Positions 7,285-16,388 of a stretch of DNA of 64,000 nt are shown piece after piece (the stretch's first letter is position 1; each line of letters starts with the position of its first letter). This DNA comes from Gemmatimonadota bacterium (lineage in GTDB: Bacteria > Gemmatimonadota > Gemmatimonadetes > Longimicrobiales > Gaopeijiaceae): positions 1-64,000 of the forward strand of contig SHZR01000007.1 in NCBI GenBank assembly GCA_009692205.1, in the 5' to 3' direction. The notes beneath the pieces were generated by a model, which was not told where the DNA came from, did no database searches, and saw only the letters and a program-made list of their open reading frames with translations. The position numbers and the translations under genes are program-made.

Positions 7285-8558
7285 GTCGGCTCCACGTTCC
7301 GGTCGAGCGCCACCGACTCGACAACGGGCTCAAGATCGTGCTCTCGCCGGACCGCTCGGTACCCGTGGTGGCGGTCAACCTCTGGTACGGTGTGGGATCG
7401 CGGAACGAGGCCCCCGGCAAGACGGGGTTCGCTCATCTCTTCGAGCACATGATGTTCCAGGGCTCCGCGCACGTGCCCAAAAACAAGCACTTCGAGCTGA
7501 TCGAGCGCGTGGGCGGGACGCTCAACGCGACGACATGGTTCGATCGCACGAACTACTTCGACACGGTCCCGTCCCATCACCTCGAGCTCGCGCTCTGGCT
7601 CGAGTCGGACCGGATGGGGTGGATGCTCCCCGCGATGGACCAGGCGAAGCTCGACAACCAGCGCGACGTGGTGAAGAACGAGAAGCTGCAGCGCTACGAC
7701 AACCAGCCCTACGGCGACTGGGACGAGCGCATGCAGGCGATGTTGTTCCCGCCCGACCATCCCTATCACCACACGGTGATCGGCTCGATGGAGGACATCG
7801 ACGCGGCGACGCTCGACGACGTCGCGAGGTTCTTTCGCTCGTTCTACGTGCCGAGCAACGCGGTGCTCACGATCGCGGGCGACATCGATCGCGCCGACGC
7901 GCTCGCGCTCGTGCAGCGCTATTTCGGCGAGATCGCGCCCGGCGGAGCGTTGCCGCCGCTGCCGGGGAAGACGTCGCTGGACCCCACGCTCGGCCGCACC
8001 GTGCGCGACCACGTGGTCAGCGACGTGCCGCTTCCGCGCGTCATCATGGCGTTCCGTACGCCGCCGTATTCCTCGGACGACTTCCTGGTGGCCGAGGTGT
8101 CGCGCGCGCTGCTCGGGATGGGGCGCGCCTCGCGGCTGTATCGCAGGCTGGTGCGCGAGCGGCGCATCGCCAAGAGCGTGGTCGCGTACGTGTACCCGCT
8201 GCTCTCGGGCGCGTCGATGATCCTGGCGTGGGCGACGGGATATCCGGGCACGGAACTCGAGGCTCTGGAAGCGGCGTTGTCCGAGGAGATCGAGGGACTC
8301 GTCGGGGCGGAGCAGGCCGAGGTCGACCGCGCGATCGCGCTCGCCGAGACGGACCTCGTGCACACGCTCGAACGCGTTTCCTCGCGCGCGGACCTGCTCT
8401 CCATGTTCGACCTTTACTTCGACGATCCCGCTCGGCTGAACCGCGAGCTCGATCGACTCCGCTCGGTCACGGTGGATCAGATCCGGTCGTTCGCGAGCGA
8501 GCGCCTCGGGCCCGACAACCGCGCCGTGCTGACATATCAGCCCAAGACGACCGGATGA
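7281..8558 (+). CDS. M16 zinc metallopeptidase, catalytic subunit
   Basis: A 425-residue pitrilysin/insulysin-family peptidase. The inverted zinc motif HxxEH is present as HLFEH (residues 52-56) after the usual NLWYGVGSRNEAPGKTGFA lead-in, and the downstream NQRDVVKNEK segment carries the third-ligand Glu. Two homologous M16 halves follow. There is no clear signal peptide at this start, so the compartment is uncertain. ATGA-type overlaps link it to the TPR gene before and to a second M16 gene after, the usual arrangement of two-subunit bacterial M16 proteases. Confidence 0.93.
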   Translation: MSRLHVPVERHRLDNGLKIVLSPDRSVPVVAVNLWYGVGSRNEAPGKTGFAHLFEHMMFQGSAHVPKNKHFELIERVGGTLNATTWFDRTNYFDTVPSHHLELALWLESDRMGWMLPAMDQAKLDNQRDVVKNEKLQRYDNQPYGDWDERMQAMLFPPDHPYHHTVIGSMEDIDAATLDDVARFFRSFYVPSNAVLTIAGDIDRADALALVQRYFGEIAPGGALPPLPGKTSLDPTLGRTVRDHVVSDVPLPRVIMAFRTPPYSSDDFLVAEVSRALLGMGRASRLYRRLVRERRIAKSVVAYVYPLLSGASMILAWATGYPGTELEALEAALSEEIEGLVGAEQAEVDRAIALAETDLVHTLERVSSRADLLSMFDLYFDDPARLNRELDRLRSVTVDQIRSFASERLGPDNRAVLTYQPKTTG

Positions 8559-9934
8559 GCGCCTTCGACCGCGACGCCCCGCCGGGACCCGGCCCCATTC
8601 GGCACTTCGACTTCCCGCCGGTCGAGCGCCGCACGCTTTCCAACGGGCTCGACCTGCGCGTCGCGCGCATGCCGCGGCTCCCGGTCGCGAGCGTACGGCT
8701 CTTCATGCGCGCCGGAGAAGGGGGGCTCGGCGCGGCGCGCGCGGGCCTCGCAGTGCTCACGGCGGACTCGCTCGACGGCGGCACGAAGCGGCGCGGCGGT
8801 ACTGAGCTCGCCGAGGCCCTCGAGCGCATCGGCGCGCGCCTCGACGCGAGCAGCGGCTGGGAGGGCACGAGCGCAGACCTCTACTGTCTCGCGGATCGAC
8901 TCCCGGAGGCACTCGGCCTGCTGGCCGAGTCGGTGTGCGAGCCCGGGTTCCCGGCCGAGGAGGTCGACCGCGCGCGCGAGCAGCATCTCGCGGGACTCCG
9001 CCAGCGGGTGATGGACCCGGGCGCACTCGCGAGCGACGTCGCGCTCACGCGCTACTTCGCGCAGGGCGTACCCTACGCGCGGGTGCTCGACGGCTCGGTC
9101 GAGTCCGTGACGCCGCTCGGACGGGAGGACCTGCTCGGCTACGCGGACGCCAACTTTCGGCCGGGCACGGGCGGTCTGATCGTCGTCGGCGACGTCGACG
9201 GGCGCGAGGTGGCCACCTTGGCGGAGAAGTGGCTCGGTTCCTGGAAGGGCACGCCCGCATCGAAGGATGACTTCCTTGTCACGCCGGCCGCTACGGAGCG
9301 CCGTGTGCTCGTCGTGGACCGACCGGGCTCGGTGCAGTCCGAGGTCCGCGTCGGACACGTCGGCGTCGAGTGCGCCACCCCAGACTACTATGCGCTCTCG
9401 GTCGCGAACCTGGTGCTCGGGGGCGTGTTCACGAGCCGCCTCAACCTGAATCTCCGGGAGCGGAACGGGTTCACGTATGGCATCCGCTCGGGGTTCAGCT
9501 TCCGCACGCGGCCGGGACCCTTCGAGATCTCCACGTCGGTGGGCAACGAACAGACGGCGCCTGCCGTGCGGGAGATCCTTGCCGAGCTGTCGCTCTTCGC
9601 GGAGGAAGGTCCGACCGACGAGGAGGTCGCGGCGGCGCGGGATTTCGCCGCCGGCATCTTCGGCCTCCAACTCGAGACCTCGAGCCAGATCGCCTCGCGG
9701 GTGACGCAGCTGGTGGTGTTCGGGCTGCCGGACGACTACTTCCACGGTTACCGCGACAACGTGCGGGGGGTCACCACGGAGGCCGCTGCCGAGGCGGCGC
9801 GCCGTCACATGCGGCCGGGACAGGCGCAGATCGTGGTCGTGGGCGACGCCGAACAGATCGCCGGACCTCTCGAGGCGCTCGGCCTGGGCCCGTTCGATGT
9901 CCTATCGGGCCCGCCTCGAACGTCACACGGGTAG
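8555..9934 (+). CDS. M16-family protein without zinc motif (partner subunit)
   Basis: 459 residues with the M16 fold: RRTLSNGLDLRVARMPRLPV at the start, the glycine-rich SRLNLNLRERNGFTYGIRSG and the late GLPDDYFHGYRDNV. Where the upstream subunit has HLFEH, this one has AGLAVLTADSL, so it cannot bind catalytic zinc. Such inactive subunits pair with an active one to form the closed chamber, as in mitochondrial processing peptidase. ATG 8555 overlaps the upstream stop by four bases, giving roughly equal synthesis. The next gene is 124 bases away. Confidence 0.9.
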   Translation: MSAFDRDAPPGPGPIRHFDFPPVERRTLSNGLDLRVARMPRLPVASVRLFMRAGEGGLGAARAGLAVLTADSLDGGTKRRGGTELAEALERIGARLDASSGWEGTSADLYCLADRLPEALGLLAESVCEPGFPAEEVDRAREQHLAGLRQRVMDPGALASDVALTRYFAQGVPYARVLDGSVESVTPLGREDLLGYADANFRPGTGGLIVVGDVDGREVATLAEKWLGSWKGTPASKDDFLVTPAATERRVLVVDRPGSVQSEVRVGHVGVECATPDYYALSVANLVLGGVFTSRLNLNLRERNGFTYGIRSGFSFRTRPGPFEISTSVGNEQTAPAVREILAELSLFAEEGPTDEEVAAARDFAAGIFGLQLETSSQIASRVTQLVVFGLPDDYFHGYRDNVRGVTTEAAAEAARRHMRPGQAQIVVVGDAEQIAGPLEALGLGPFDVLSGPPRTSHG

Positions 9935-10058
9935 GACGACCCCTCGAAAAAGCCGGGAAATCCTGGGCATCCAGGGATGGCACGGTGCCTGCAAGACGAA
10001 GAGACCGTATCATCAGAGCAGGTCCGCGTGGTCCAACGCCCGCCCAGGAGGTGGGGAA

Positions 10059-10712
10059 ATGACCAGGTCACAGATGGCGACGGAGAACGAGTCCCTTGTC
10101 GGAACTGGGGAAGCCAGGCAGCATCGGCTCCACCTCGGTGAGCTGACCGACTCGGACGTGGTGCAGGCTTCTCTCGACGGCGATACGCGTGCGTTCGGCG
10201 AACTCGTGCGGCGCTACGATCAGCGGCTGCTCAACTTCGTCTACCGCACCATCGGCGACCGCGAGCGCGGACAGGATCTGGTCCAGGAGACCTTCGTGCG
10301 GGTCTACAGACACCTGCAGCGGTTCGACCAGTCGAAGAAGTTCTCGACTTGGATCTACACGATCGCGAGCAACCTGGCGAAGAACGAGCTGCGGAACCGG
10401 TCGAGGAACCCGCTCGTCCTCTTCCAGACGCTCAAGAAGAACTGGGACGCGGACCACCGTCCGCTCGAGTGGGAAGACACCCAGTACAAGCCCGACGACC
10501 TGTTCCGGAAGCGCCACCTTCGCAAGAAGGTCGAAGAGGCGGTGGCCCTGCTGCCGGAGCACCACCGGATCGTCTTCGTCCTCCGCGAGATGGAGGGCAA
10601 GACGTACGAGGAGATCGCCGACATCACGGGCTGCAACCTCGGCACGGTGAAGAGCCGTCTGAACCGGGCGCGCAACAACTTCGCGCAGATCATCGCGCCG
10701 CTCATCGACTGA
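10059..10712 (+). CDS. ECF-type RNA polymerase sigma factor
   Basis: 217 residues from ATG 10059, preceded by a strong AGGAGG ribosome site, which decides the start. Region 2 is clear (LVRRYDQRLLNFVYRTIGDR, QDLVQETFVRVYRHL, FSTWIYTIASNLAKNELRNR) as is region 4 (LLPEHHRIVFVLREMEGKTY, then EEIADITGCNLGTVKSRLNR, the helix-turn-helix for -35 recognition). It directs alternative transcription; the target regulon cannot be read here. A perfect 19-bp hairpin follows, then a zinc-finger anti-sigma gene, its probable controller. The upstream gap (9935-10058) should hold its promoter; no confident -35/-10 pair was assigned. Confidence 0.93.
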   Translation: MTRSQMATENESLVGTGEARQHRLHLGELTDSDVVQASLDGDTRAFGELVRRYDQRLLNFVYRTIGDRERGQDLVQETFVRVYRHLQRFDQSKKFSTWIYTIASNLAKNELRNRSRNPLVLFQTLKKNWDADHRPLEWEDTQYKPDDLFRKRHLRKKVEEAVALLPEHHRIVFVLREMEGKTYEEIADITGCNLGTVKSRLNRARNNFAQIIAPLID

Positions 10713-10736
10713 CGTCGGGGTGGTTCGATTGGGAGG

Positions 10737-10778
10737 GCACGAAGGCCCCGCCGGAGCCATCCGGCGGGGCCTTCGTGC
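10737..10778 (+). terminator. Perfect 19-bp hairpin between sigma and anti-sigma genes
   Basis: GCACGAAGGCCCCGCCGGA (10737-10755) pairs without mismatch with 10760-10778 around the loop GCCA. There is no U-tract, so it is either a Rho-assisted or partial terminator, an mRNA-stabilising 3' end for the sigma transcript, or both. It starts 25 bases after the sigma stop. Confidence 0.7.
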
Positions 10779-10882
10779 GACCGGGCCTCGGGCGGGAACC
10801 CTCCGCCGACGCGACAGTATCACCAAGAGCAGAGACCCCGGGCTCCGAATGCCCGGTTCCGTTCGGTGAGCTTCAGGTGTCC

Positions 10883-11437
10883 ATGGACTGTACGACCTTC
10901 GTAGCGCGCTTCACGGACTACCTCGACGGTGTGCTCTCTTCCGCTGATGGGCGGGAGATGGCGCAGCACCTCGAGGGGTGTGTCTCGTGTCTCCGCTACA
11001 AGAACGTGGTGGAGCACGGAAGATCGGTGCTGCTGTCCCTGCCGGTTCCCGAGTTGCGCGAGGACTTCAACTCGAGGCTCGAGTACCGTCTGCTGCACGT
11101 AGCGGACGAGCAGATCCTCCCCGACGACGTGGCCTCCCGTGCGCCTGCGCTCGCGGTGCTCGGCATCGCGGTGCTGCTCACGGTCGTCGCTTGGTCTCCG
11201 CTGCTGCTCGGGGGCGTCCCGGTGGTCCAGCTCGAGCCGATCGTCGTCGACCACGCGCCCTCGCAGATGCGAACCCTGGGCTTGTCGGTCCAGCCGTCGT
11301 CCAGCGACCGCGACGTCCAGCCGGAGCTCGACCGTACGCTGTGGGATGACCAGCGGCTTTACGAGTACTCACAGCTGAAGCGCCGCTACCAAGAGAACTC
11401 GCGGACCCGCCAGGTCGGTCTTGCGACGGGGCGGTAG
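10883..11437 (+). CDS. Anti-sigma factor with zf-HC2 domain
   Basis: 184 residues from ATG 10883. The N-terminus is a zinc-binding anti-sigma domain: Cys3, then HLEGCVSC providing the HxxxCxxC ligands. One transmembrane segment follows (ALAVLGIAVLLTVVAWSPLL), and the C-terminal third is polar, presumably periplasmic. This layout suits a membrane-anchored factor that binds and holds the upstream ECF sigma until an envelope signal frees it. Pairing with the sigma gene is inferred from adjacency and order; the hairpin between them could make the anti-sigma less abundant than the sigma. Confidence 0.88.
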   Translation: MDCTTFVARFTDYLDGVLSSADGREMAQHLEGCVSCLRYKNVVEHGRSVLLSLPVPELREDFNSRLEYRLLHVADEQILPDDVASRAPALAVLGIAVLLTVVAWSPLLLGGVPVVQLEPIVVDHAPSQMRTLGLSVQPSSSDRDVQPELDRTLWDDQRLYEYSQLKRRYQENSRTRQVGLATGR

Positions 11438-11452
11438 CGCAGGCGGGCTCGA

Positions 11453-12451
11453 GTGACTCTCGAGGCGTTTCCGCGACTGCGCGGCAAGCGCGGAGGCGCC
11501 TTCTACATCCACGGGGAAGACCACTTCCGTAAGGAGGAAGTGATCCGCGCGCTCGTGGAAGCGCATATCGACCCCGCGACGCGTGACTTCAACCTCGATC
11601 AGCTCCGCGGAACAGAGGTCGACCCGCAGGACCTCGCGTCGGTGCTCGCGACGCCGCCCATGATGGCCGAGTGGCGGGTGGTGGTGCTGCGTGAGGTCGA
11701 GGGTCTCTCCGGGTCCAAGAACGCTCGTGAGGAGCTGCTTCGTGTGGCGGCCAACCCGCCCCCCGGACTCGCCTTCGTCATGAGCTGCACGGTGCCGAAG
11801 GGGTCGACGGCCAAGCTCTATGCGGAGCTGGCGCGAGCGTCCCACTCGGTCGAGCTCAAGGCGATGTCGGAGGCCGACGTGCCGGGGTGGATCCTGGAGC
11901 GCGCCGAGGCGGCGCACGGAATCGAGGTCGATGTGGACGCCGCGCGGGCACTCGGTGCCGCGATCGGGTCGAACCTCGGTGTGTTGGCGCGCGAGCTCGA
12001 CAAGCTCGCCGCCTTCGTCGGCGATCGCCGGCGCGTTACCATCGAGGACGTCCACGCAGCGGGCACCAAGCTGCCGGAACAGGATCGCTGGGACTGGTTC
12101 GACCTGGTCGGCGCCAGGGAGTTCGAGGATGCGCGCGGCTCGCTGGGAACGCTGCTCGCCCAGGGCGAGAGCGGCGTGGCGCTCGTGATCGGGCTCGCGA
12201 CGCATCTGCTCCGACTTGGCATCACGGTGGAGCAGGGGCCCCGCGGGCTCGAGGACGCGCTTCCGCCCCATCAGAAGTGGCTCGCACGAAAGATGAAGGA
12301 TCAAGCTAGGAAGTGGACGATGCCCGAGATCGATACCGCGTTGGCGGGTCTGCTCGACGTAGACCGCCTGCTGAAGGCGAGCCCGCACACCGATGAGCAC
12401 TTCCTCGAGGTGTGGCTCCTCTCCCAGCGCGTCGTCGCGGAGGCCGCATGA
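11453..12451 (+). CDS. holA: DNA polymerase III subunit delta
   Basis: 332 residues, the usual HolA length, starting at GTG 11453. It is the clamp-loader subunit that opens the beta sliding clamp. Visible family features are GAFYIHGEDHFRKEEVIRAL at the N-terminus, the segment VLATPPMMAEWRVVVLREVE, the AAA+-like body without a functional Walker A, and the C-terminal collar LLDVDRLLKASPHTDEHFLE. It follows the anti-sigma gene by 15 bases and overlaps the next gene by four. Confidence 0.92.
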   Translation: MTLEAFPRLRGKRGGAFYIHGEDHFRKEEVIRALVEAHIDPATRDFNLDQLRGTEVDPQDLASVLATPPMMAEWRVVVLREVEGLSGSKNAREELLRVAANPPPGLAFVMSCTVPKGSTAKLYAELARASHSVELKAMSEADVPGWILERAEAAHGIEVDVDAARALGAAIGSNLGVLARELDKLAAFVGDRRRVTIEDVHAAGTKLPEQDRWDWFDLVGAREFEDARGSLGTLLAQGESGVALVIGLATHLLRLGITVEQGPRGLEDALPPHQKWLARKMKDQARKWTMPEIDTALAGLLDVDRLLKASPHTDEHFLEVWLLSQRVVAEAA

Positions 12452-13329
12452 CGGCGCACCGTGGACGCTTCGCCGTGGGGATGCTGCTCCTCGCGATCGC
12501 ATCGCTCGCGCCCGTCTCCCTGGAGGCGCAGAGTCTCGACCGCGTCGAAGAACTCGCGCGCCTCGGTAGGTCCGAGGAAGCGCGCACGGTCCTCCTCGAG
12601 TGGTGGGACGCCGCGCGTGACGCGGCCTCGCAGCGAGACCTCCAGCGCGGTCTCTGGCTGCGCGGGCGGCTCACGGTCGATCCGAACCTGGCCGAGCTCG
12701 ACTTCCAGCGACTCGTCGTGCTCTATCCGAGCAGCCCGTTCGCGCCGCAGGCGTTGCTTCGCCTCGCGCAGTCGGCGCACGCGCACGGCGACGGCGCGGG
12801 AGCCCAACGCTACGTCGAGACGATCGCGCGGGACTACCCGGCGTCGCCCCTTCGCGCGGAGTCGGAGGCGTGGCTCCGAGGCGCGGGCACGCCCCCGCCG
12901 GCGGTCGACGCACCCCGGACACCGACGCCGGTTACCGCGGGCCGAGACGCCCCCGTGACTGGCACGCCGCCGGCGACGGGAACGCAGCCGGGGCCAGGAG
13001 CCGAGCCGCCGACCGGAGCCCAACCGGCGCCGGCGGTCCAACCGTCCACGGGTGGCGTACCGGCGCCGGCTGACGCGGTTCTCGAGTGGTCGGTGCAATT
13101 CGGAGCCTTCACGGACGAGAACCGCGCGTTCGCCCTCCACCAGGAGCTGATCACGGAGGGGCTCGCGGCACGACTCGTGCGAGTGGCCGGGAGCGGGTTC
13201 CTGCACGTGCGCATCGGTCGGTTCTCGAACCGCGCGGAGGCCAGCACGCAGCTCCAGCAGGTGACCGCGCGGGGCTTCACGGCCGCGATCGTCCGCGACG
13301 ACCGCGCCGAGGAGGTCGTTCGCCGCTGA
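12448..13329 (+). CDS. Secreted SPOR-domain protein with outer-membrane-lipoprotein-like repeats
   Basis: 293 residues: signal peptide (MTAHRGRFAVGMLLLAIASL, cleaved after a LEAQ-type site), a helical TPR/YbgF-like part (FQRLVVLYPSSPFAPQALLR), a long Pro/Thr/Ala-rich linker at about residues 147-210, and a C-terminal SPOR domain (WSVQFGAFTDENRAFALHQE, GFLHVRIGRFSNRAEA). SPOR domains bind glycan strands lacking stem peptides, typically at the septum, so a role in peptidoglycan-associated envelope assembly is likely. ATG 12448 overlaps holA by four bases. Confidence 0.85.
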   Translation: MTAHRGRFAVGMLLLAIASLAPVSLEAQSLDRVEELARLGRSEEARTVLLEWWDAARDAASQRDLQRGLWLRGRLTVDPNLAELDFQRLVVLYPSSPFAPQALLRLAQSAHAHGDGAGAQRYVETIARDYPASPLRAESEAWLRGAGTPPPAVDAPRTPTPVTAGRDAPVTGTPPATGTQPGPGAEPPTGAQPAPAVQPSTGGVPAPADAVLEWSVQFGAFTDENRAFALHQELITEGLAARLVRVAGSGFLHVRIGRFSNRAEASTQLQQVTARGFTAAIVRDDRAEEVVRR

Positions 13330-13352
13330 GCTCGGCTAGCGACACGCCACTC

Positions 13353-15950
13353 ATGCGACAGTGGCGGGACGCCAAAGCCCGCCACCGCGACGCGTTGCTC
13401 TTCTTCCGCGTGGGCGACTTCTACGAGCTCTTCCACGAGGACGCGGAGGAAGGCGCACGTCTCCTCGGGCTGACGCTCACGTCGCGCAACAACGGGGCGG
13501 CGTCGGCGGTTCCGCTCGCGGGCGTCCCGGCGAAAGCGCTGGACGACTACCTCTCCCGCCTGGTGCGCCTGGGGCGGCGGGTCGCGATCTGCGACCAGGT
13601 GGAAGACCCTGCCGAGGCCAAGGGGATCGTGCGGCGCGAGGTCACCGAGATGCTCACGCCGGGCACCATCGTGGCGGATCACCTGCTACCCGAGCGCGCG
13701 AGCGCGCGTCTGGTCGCGATCGTTCCGGACGGGTCGGCCGGCTACGGCGTTGCGACGGTCGACGTATCCACGGGCGAGATGACGGCGCGGCGCGTGTCCG
13801 GGGCCGAGCTCGGCGCGGAGCTCGGGCGTCTCGAGCCCTCGGAGTTGCTCGTTCCGCGGGCGGCGAGCGAGGACGCGCGCGTGAACGAGGCGGCCGGCTC
13901 CACCGCACGCACGGTGCGCGACGATTGGATGTTCGACCTCGACGGCTCGCGCGACGAGCTGCTGCGCATCTACGGCGTGCAATCGCTCGAGGGGCTCGGG
14001 TTCGACGAGGCCGACGCAGGGCTGGTGCGCGCTGCGGGCTCGCTCGTCCGGTATCTGAAGGAGATCCGGCCGGCGGGGGTGACACACCTCCGGCCGGTGA
14101 GGATCGAGCGGCCGGGCCGCATCATGCCGCTCGACGAAATGACGCGCCGGAACCTCGAGCTCACCGAGCCGCTCCGGGCTGGCGAGGAGGGCGGCACGCT
14201 GCTCGGCGTGCTCGACCGGGCGGTGACCGCGATGGGCGGGCGCCTGCTCCGGCGCTGGATCCTCGAGCCGCTCGTGAGCGCGCCGGAGATCTGGGCTCGG
14301 CAGGGCGCCGTGGCCGGTCTCGTCGACGCGCCCGAGCTCCGGGGGCGTCTGCGCGAGGTGCTCCGGGAGGTAAGCGACTTGGAGCGGCTGTCCGGGAAGC
14401 TCGGCACAGGCCGCGTGGGGCCCCGCGACCTCGCGGGCCTACGACGCTCGCTCGAGCTGCTCCCGGCGGTGAAGACGGCAGCGGCCGCGAGCGAGCCCGA
14501 GTTGCTCCGACAGCTGGCTGACGGCCTCGACGACCTCGACGACATCCGCGACCTGCTCGCCCGCGCGCTCGCCGCCGACCCACCCGGCGCGCTCGCGGAC
14601 GGCGGCGTGATCCGCACCGGCTGGTCCGAGTCGCTCGACGAGATGCGCCGCGTGCGCGACGGCGCGCGCGACTTCATCGCCTCATTACAGGTACGCGAGC
14701 GCGAGCGCACGGGGATCGGCTCGCTCAAGGTCGGCTTCAATCAGGTGTTCGGATACTACCTGGAGGTCACGAAGGCCAACGTCGACAAAGTCCCGGCTGA
14801 CTACGTGCGCAAGCAGACGCTCGCCAACGGGGAGCGCTACTACACGCCCGAGCTGAAGGAGTGGGAGGAGAAGGTCTTCGAGGCGGAGGACGGGATCGGT
14901 CGGCTCGAGGCGGAGCTGTTCGCGCGGGTCCGCGACCAGGTCGCCGCCACCGTGCCCCGCCTCCAGGACGCGGGCTCCCGCGTCGCCGCCATCGACGTGC
15001 TCGCGGCGCTCGCCGACGTGGCCGTGCGCGGAGGCTACGTGAAGCCCGAGGTGCACACGGGCTTCGCGCTCGAGATCCGTGGCGGTCGGCATCCCGTGGT
15101 CGAGACCATGATGCCGCGCTCGGACTTCATCCCGAACGACGTGGTGCTGGACGAGAAGCGGTGGATCATCATCCTCACGGGCCCGAACATGGCGGGGAAG
15201 AGCACGGTCCTCCGCCAGGTAGGCCTCATCCAACTCCTCGCGCAGATCGGCTCGTTCGTGCCCGCCGATCGGGCGCGCCTTCCCGTGGTGGACCGCATCT
15301 ACACGCGGGTCGGAGCGTCGGACAACCTCGCGCGTGGGCAGTCGACGTTCATGGTCGAGATGAGCGAGACCGCGGCGATCGTGCACGGCGCGACGAACAG
15401 GAGCCTGGTGCTCCTCGACGAGATCGGGCGCGGCACGTCGACCTACGACGGCGTGTCGATCGCCTGGGCCGTGACCGAGCACATCCACGAGCGCATCGGG
15501 GCGAAGACGATCTTCGCCACGCACTACCACGAGCTAACGCAGCTCGGCGATCAGCTGGTCGGTGTGAGGAACATGAACGTCTCGGTGCGCGAGGTCGGAG
15601 ACGAGATCGTCTTCCTGCGCCGGCTCGCCGAGGGAGGCGCGGACCGCTCCTACGGAATCTACGTGGCGCGGCTGGCTGGGATGCCGGACGAAATCGTGTC
15701 GCGAGCGCGGGAACTTCTGTCGGAGATGGAGGGAACACATAGCCATGGCGGGGAGGGGCTCGGCCGCCGTGGGCTGCACCGGCCCCGGTCCGAGACTGCA
15801 CCCCGTCAGCTCTCCTTCTTCCAGGTCGAGCATCCTCTCGTGCGGCGACTGCGCGCTCTCGATCCCGACGACTTGAGTCCCAAAGAAGCCCTCCAGCTCA
15901 TCTACGAGCTGGAGAGCCTCACGCGGCCGGGGGAGGATCGTGAGCCGTAG
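13353..15950 (+). CDS. mutS: DNA mismatch repair protein MutS
   Basis: 865 residues from ATG 13353. Domain I begins at once with ALLFFRVGDFYELF, which carries the Phe-x-Glu mismatch reader; the lever and clamp domains follow; the ATPase has Walker A GPNMAGKST at about residue 608, Walker B LLDEIGRGTSTYDG and the ATHYHEL switch. The C-terminal tail includes a dimerisation-like ALDPDDLSPKEALQLIYEL. Homologues usually start a few residues before the TPxMRQ motif, which lies just upstream in frame without an ATG, GTG or TTG, so the true start may be a rare codon. No mutL is in the window. Confidence 0.95.
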   Translation: MRQWRDAKARHRDALLFFRVGDFYELFHEDAEEGARLLGLTLTSRNNGAASAVPLAGVPAKALDDYLSRLVRLGRRVAICDQVEDPAEAKGIVRREVTEMLTPGTIVADHLLPERASARLVAIVPDGSAGYGVATVDVSTGEMTARRVSGAELGAELGRLEPSELLVPRAASEDARVNEAAGSTARTVRDDWMFDLDGSRDELLRIYGVQSLEGLGFDEADAGLVRAAGSLVRYLKEIRPAGVTHLRPVRIERPGRIMPLDEMTRRNLELTEPLRAGEEGGTLLGVLDRAVTAMGGRLLRRWILEPLVSAPEIWARQGAVAGLVDAPELRGRLREVLREVSDLERLSGKLGTGRVGPRDLAGLRRSLELLPAVKTAAAASEPELLRQLADGLDDLDDIRDLLARALAADPPGALADGGVIRTGWSESLDEMRRVRDGARDFIASLQVRERERTGIGSLKVGFNQVFGYYLEVTKANVDKVPADYVRKQTLANGERYYTPELKEWEEKVFEAEDGIGRLEAELFARVRDQVAATVPRLQDAGSRVAAIDVLAALADVAVRGGYVKPEVHTGFALEIRGGRHPVVETMMPRSDFIPNDVVLDEKRWIIILTGPNMAGKSTVLRQVGLIQLLAQIGSFVPADRARLPVVDRIYTRVGASDNLARGQSTFMVEMSETAAIVHGATNRSLVLLDEIGRGTSTYDGVSIAWAVTEHIHERIGAKTIFATHYHELTQLGDQLVGVRNMNVSVREVGDEIVFLRRLAEGGADRSYGIYVARLAGMPDEIVSRARELLSEMEGTHSHGGEGLGRRGLHRPRSETAPRQLSFFQVEHPLVRRLRALDPDDLSPKEALQLIYELESLTRPGEDREP

Positions 15951-16359
15951 CGGGTTCCTGCTCGGGTTCCTTCTCGGGTTCCGCCGGAGCGCCGGCGTGG
16001 TCCTGCTCGCGGCTTTCGGCGCGTGTGGTGGCGAGGCGGACATCGAGCAGCCGACGCCGCTCTACGGCGACGTGCCGATCGACTATCCGCTCCACATGTG
16101 GGATCAGGACATGGAGGGGGAGACGCTGCTGCGGGTGCGCGTGAGCGACATCGGGGCGGTCGACAGCGTGGAGGTCATCGAGTCCTCGGGGCACGAGGAG
16201 TTCGACTCCGCGGCCCTGGCCGGGGCGCACGATCTGCGCTTCACACCCGCCCGGAGGGACGGCAAGCGCATCGCGGTGTGGGCCGAGGTGCCGGTGTACT
16301 TCTCGAAGCGACCGCGCCCCGACTCGCTCGGCGTCCCGAACCCGACGGGCGGCGGCTGA
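15940..16359 (+). CDS. TonB-C-domain lipoprotein-like protein
   Basis: 139 residues from GTG 15940, overlapping the mutS end by 11 bases. A hydrophobic export signal ends at AAFGACG, a plausible lipobox. The remainder matches the TonB C-terminal fold: ETLLRVRVSDIGAVDSVEVI, SSGHEEFDSAALAGAHDLRF, PARRDGKRIAVWAEVPVYF. Unlike a true energiser it lacks an N-terminal anchor followed by a long Pro-rich span, so it is probably a periplasmic or outer-membrane lipoprotein with a TonB-like domain rather than the ExbBD partner. Confidence 0.75.
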   Translation: MSRSGFLLGFLLGFRRSAGVVLLAAFGACGGEADIEQPTPLYGDVPIDYPLHMWDQDMEGETLLRVRVSDIGAVDSVEVIESSGHEEFDSAALAGAHDLRFTPARRDGKRIAVWAEVPVYFSKRPRPDSLGVPNPTGGG

Positions 16360-16388
16360 CCTCCGCCCGCTGAACGAAGCTGAACCCA

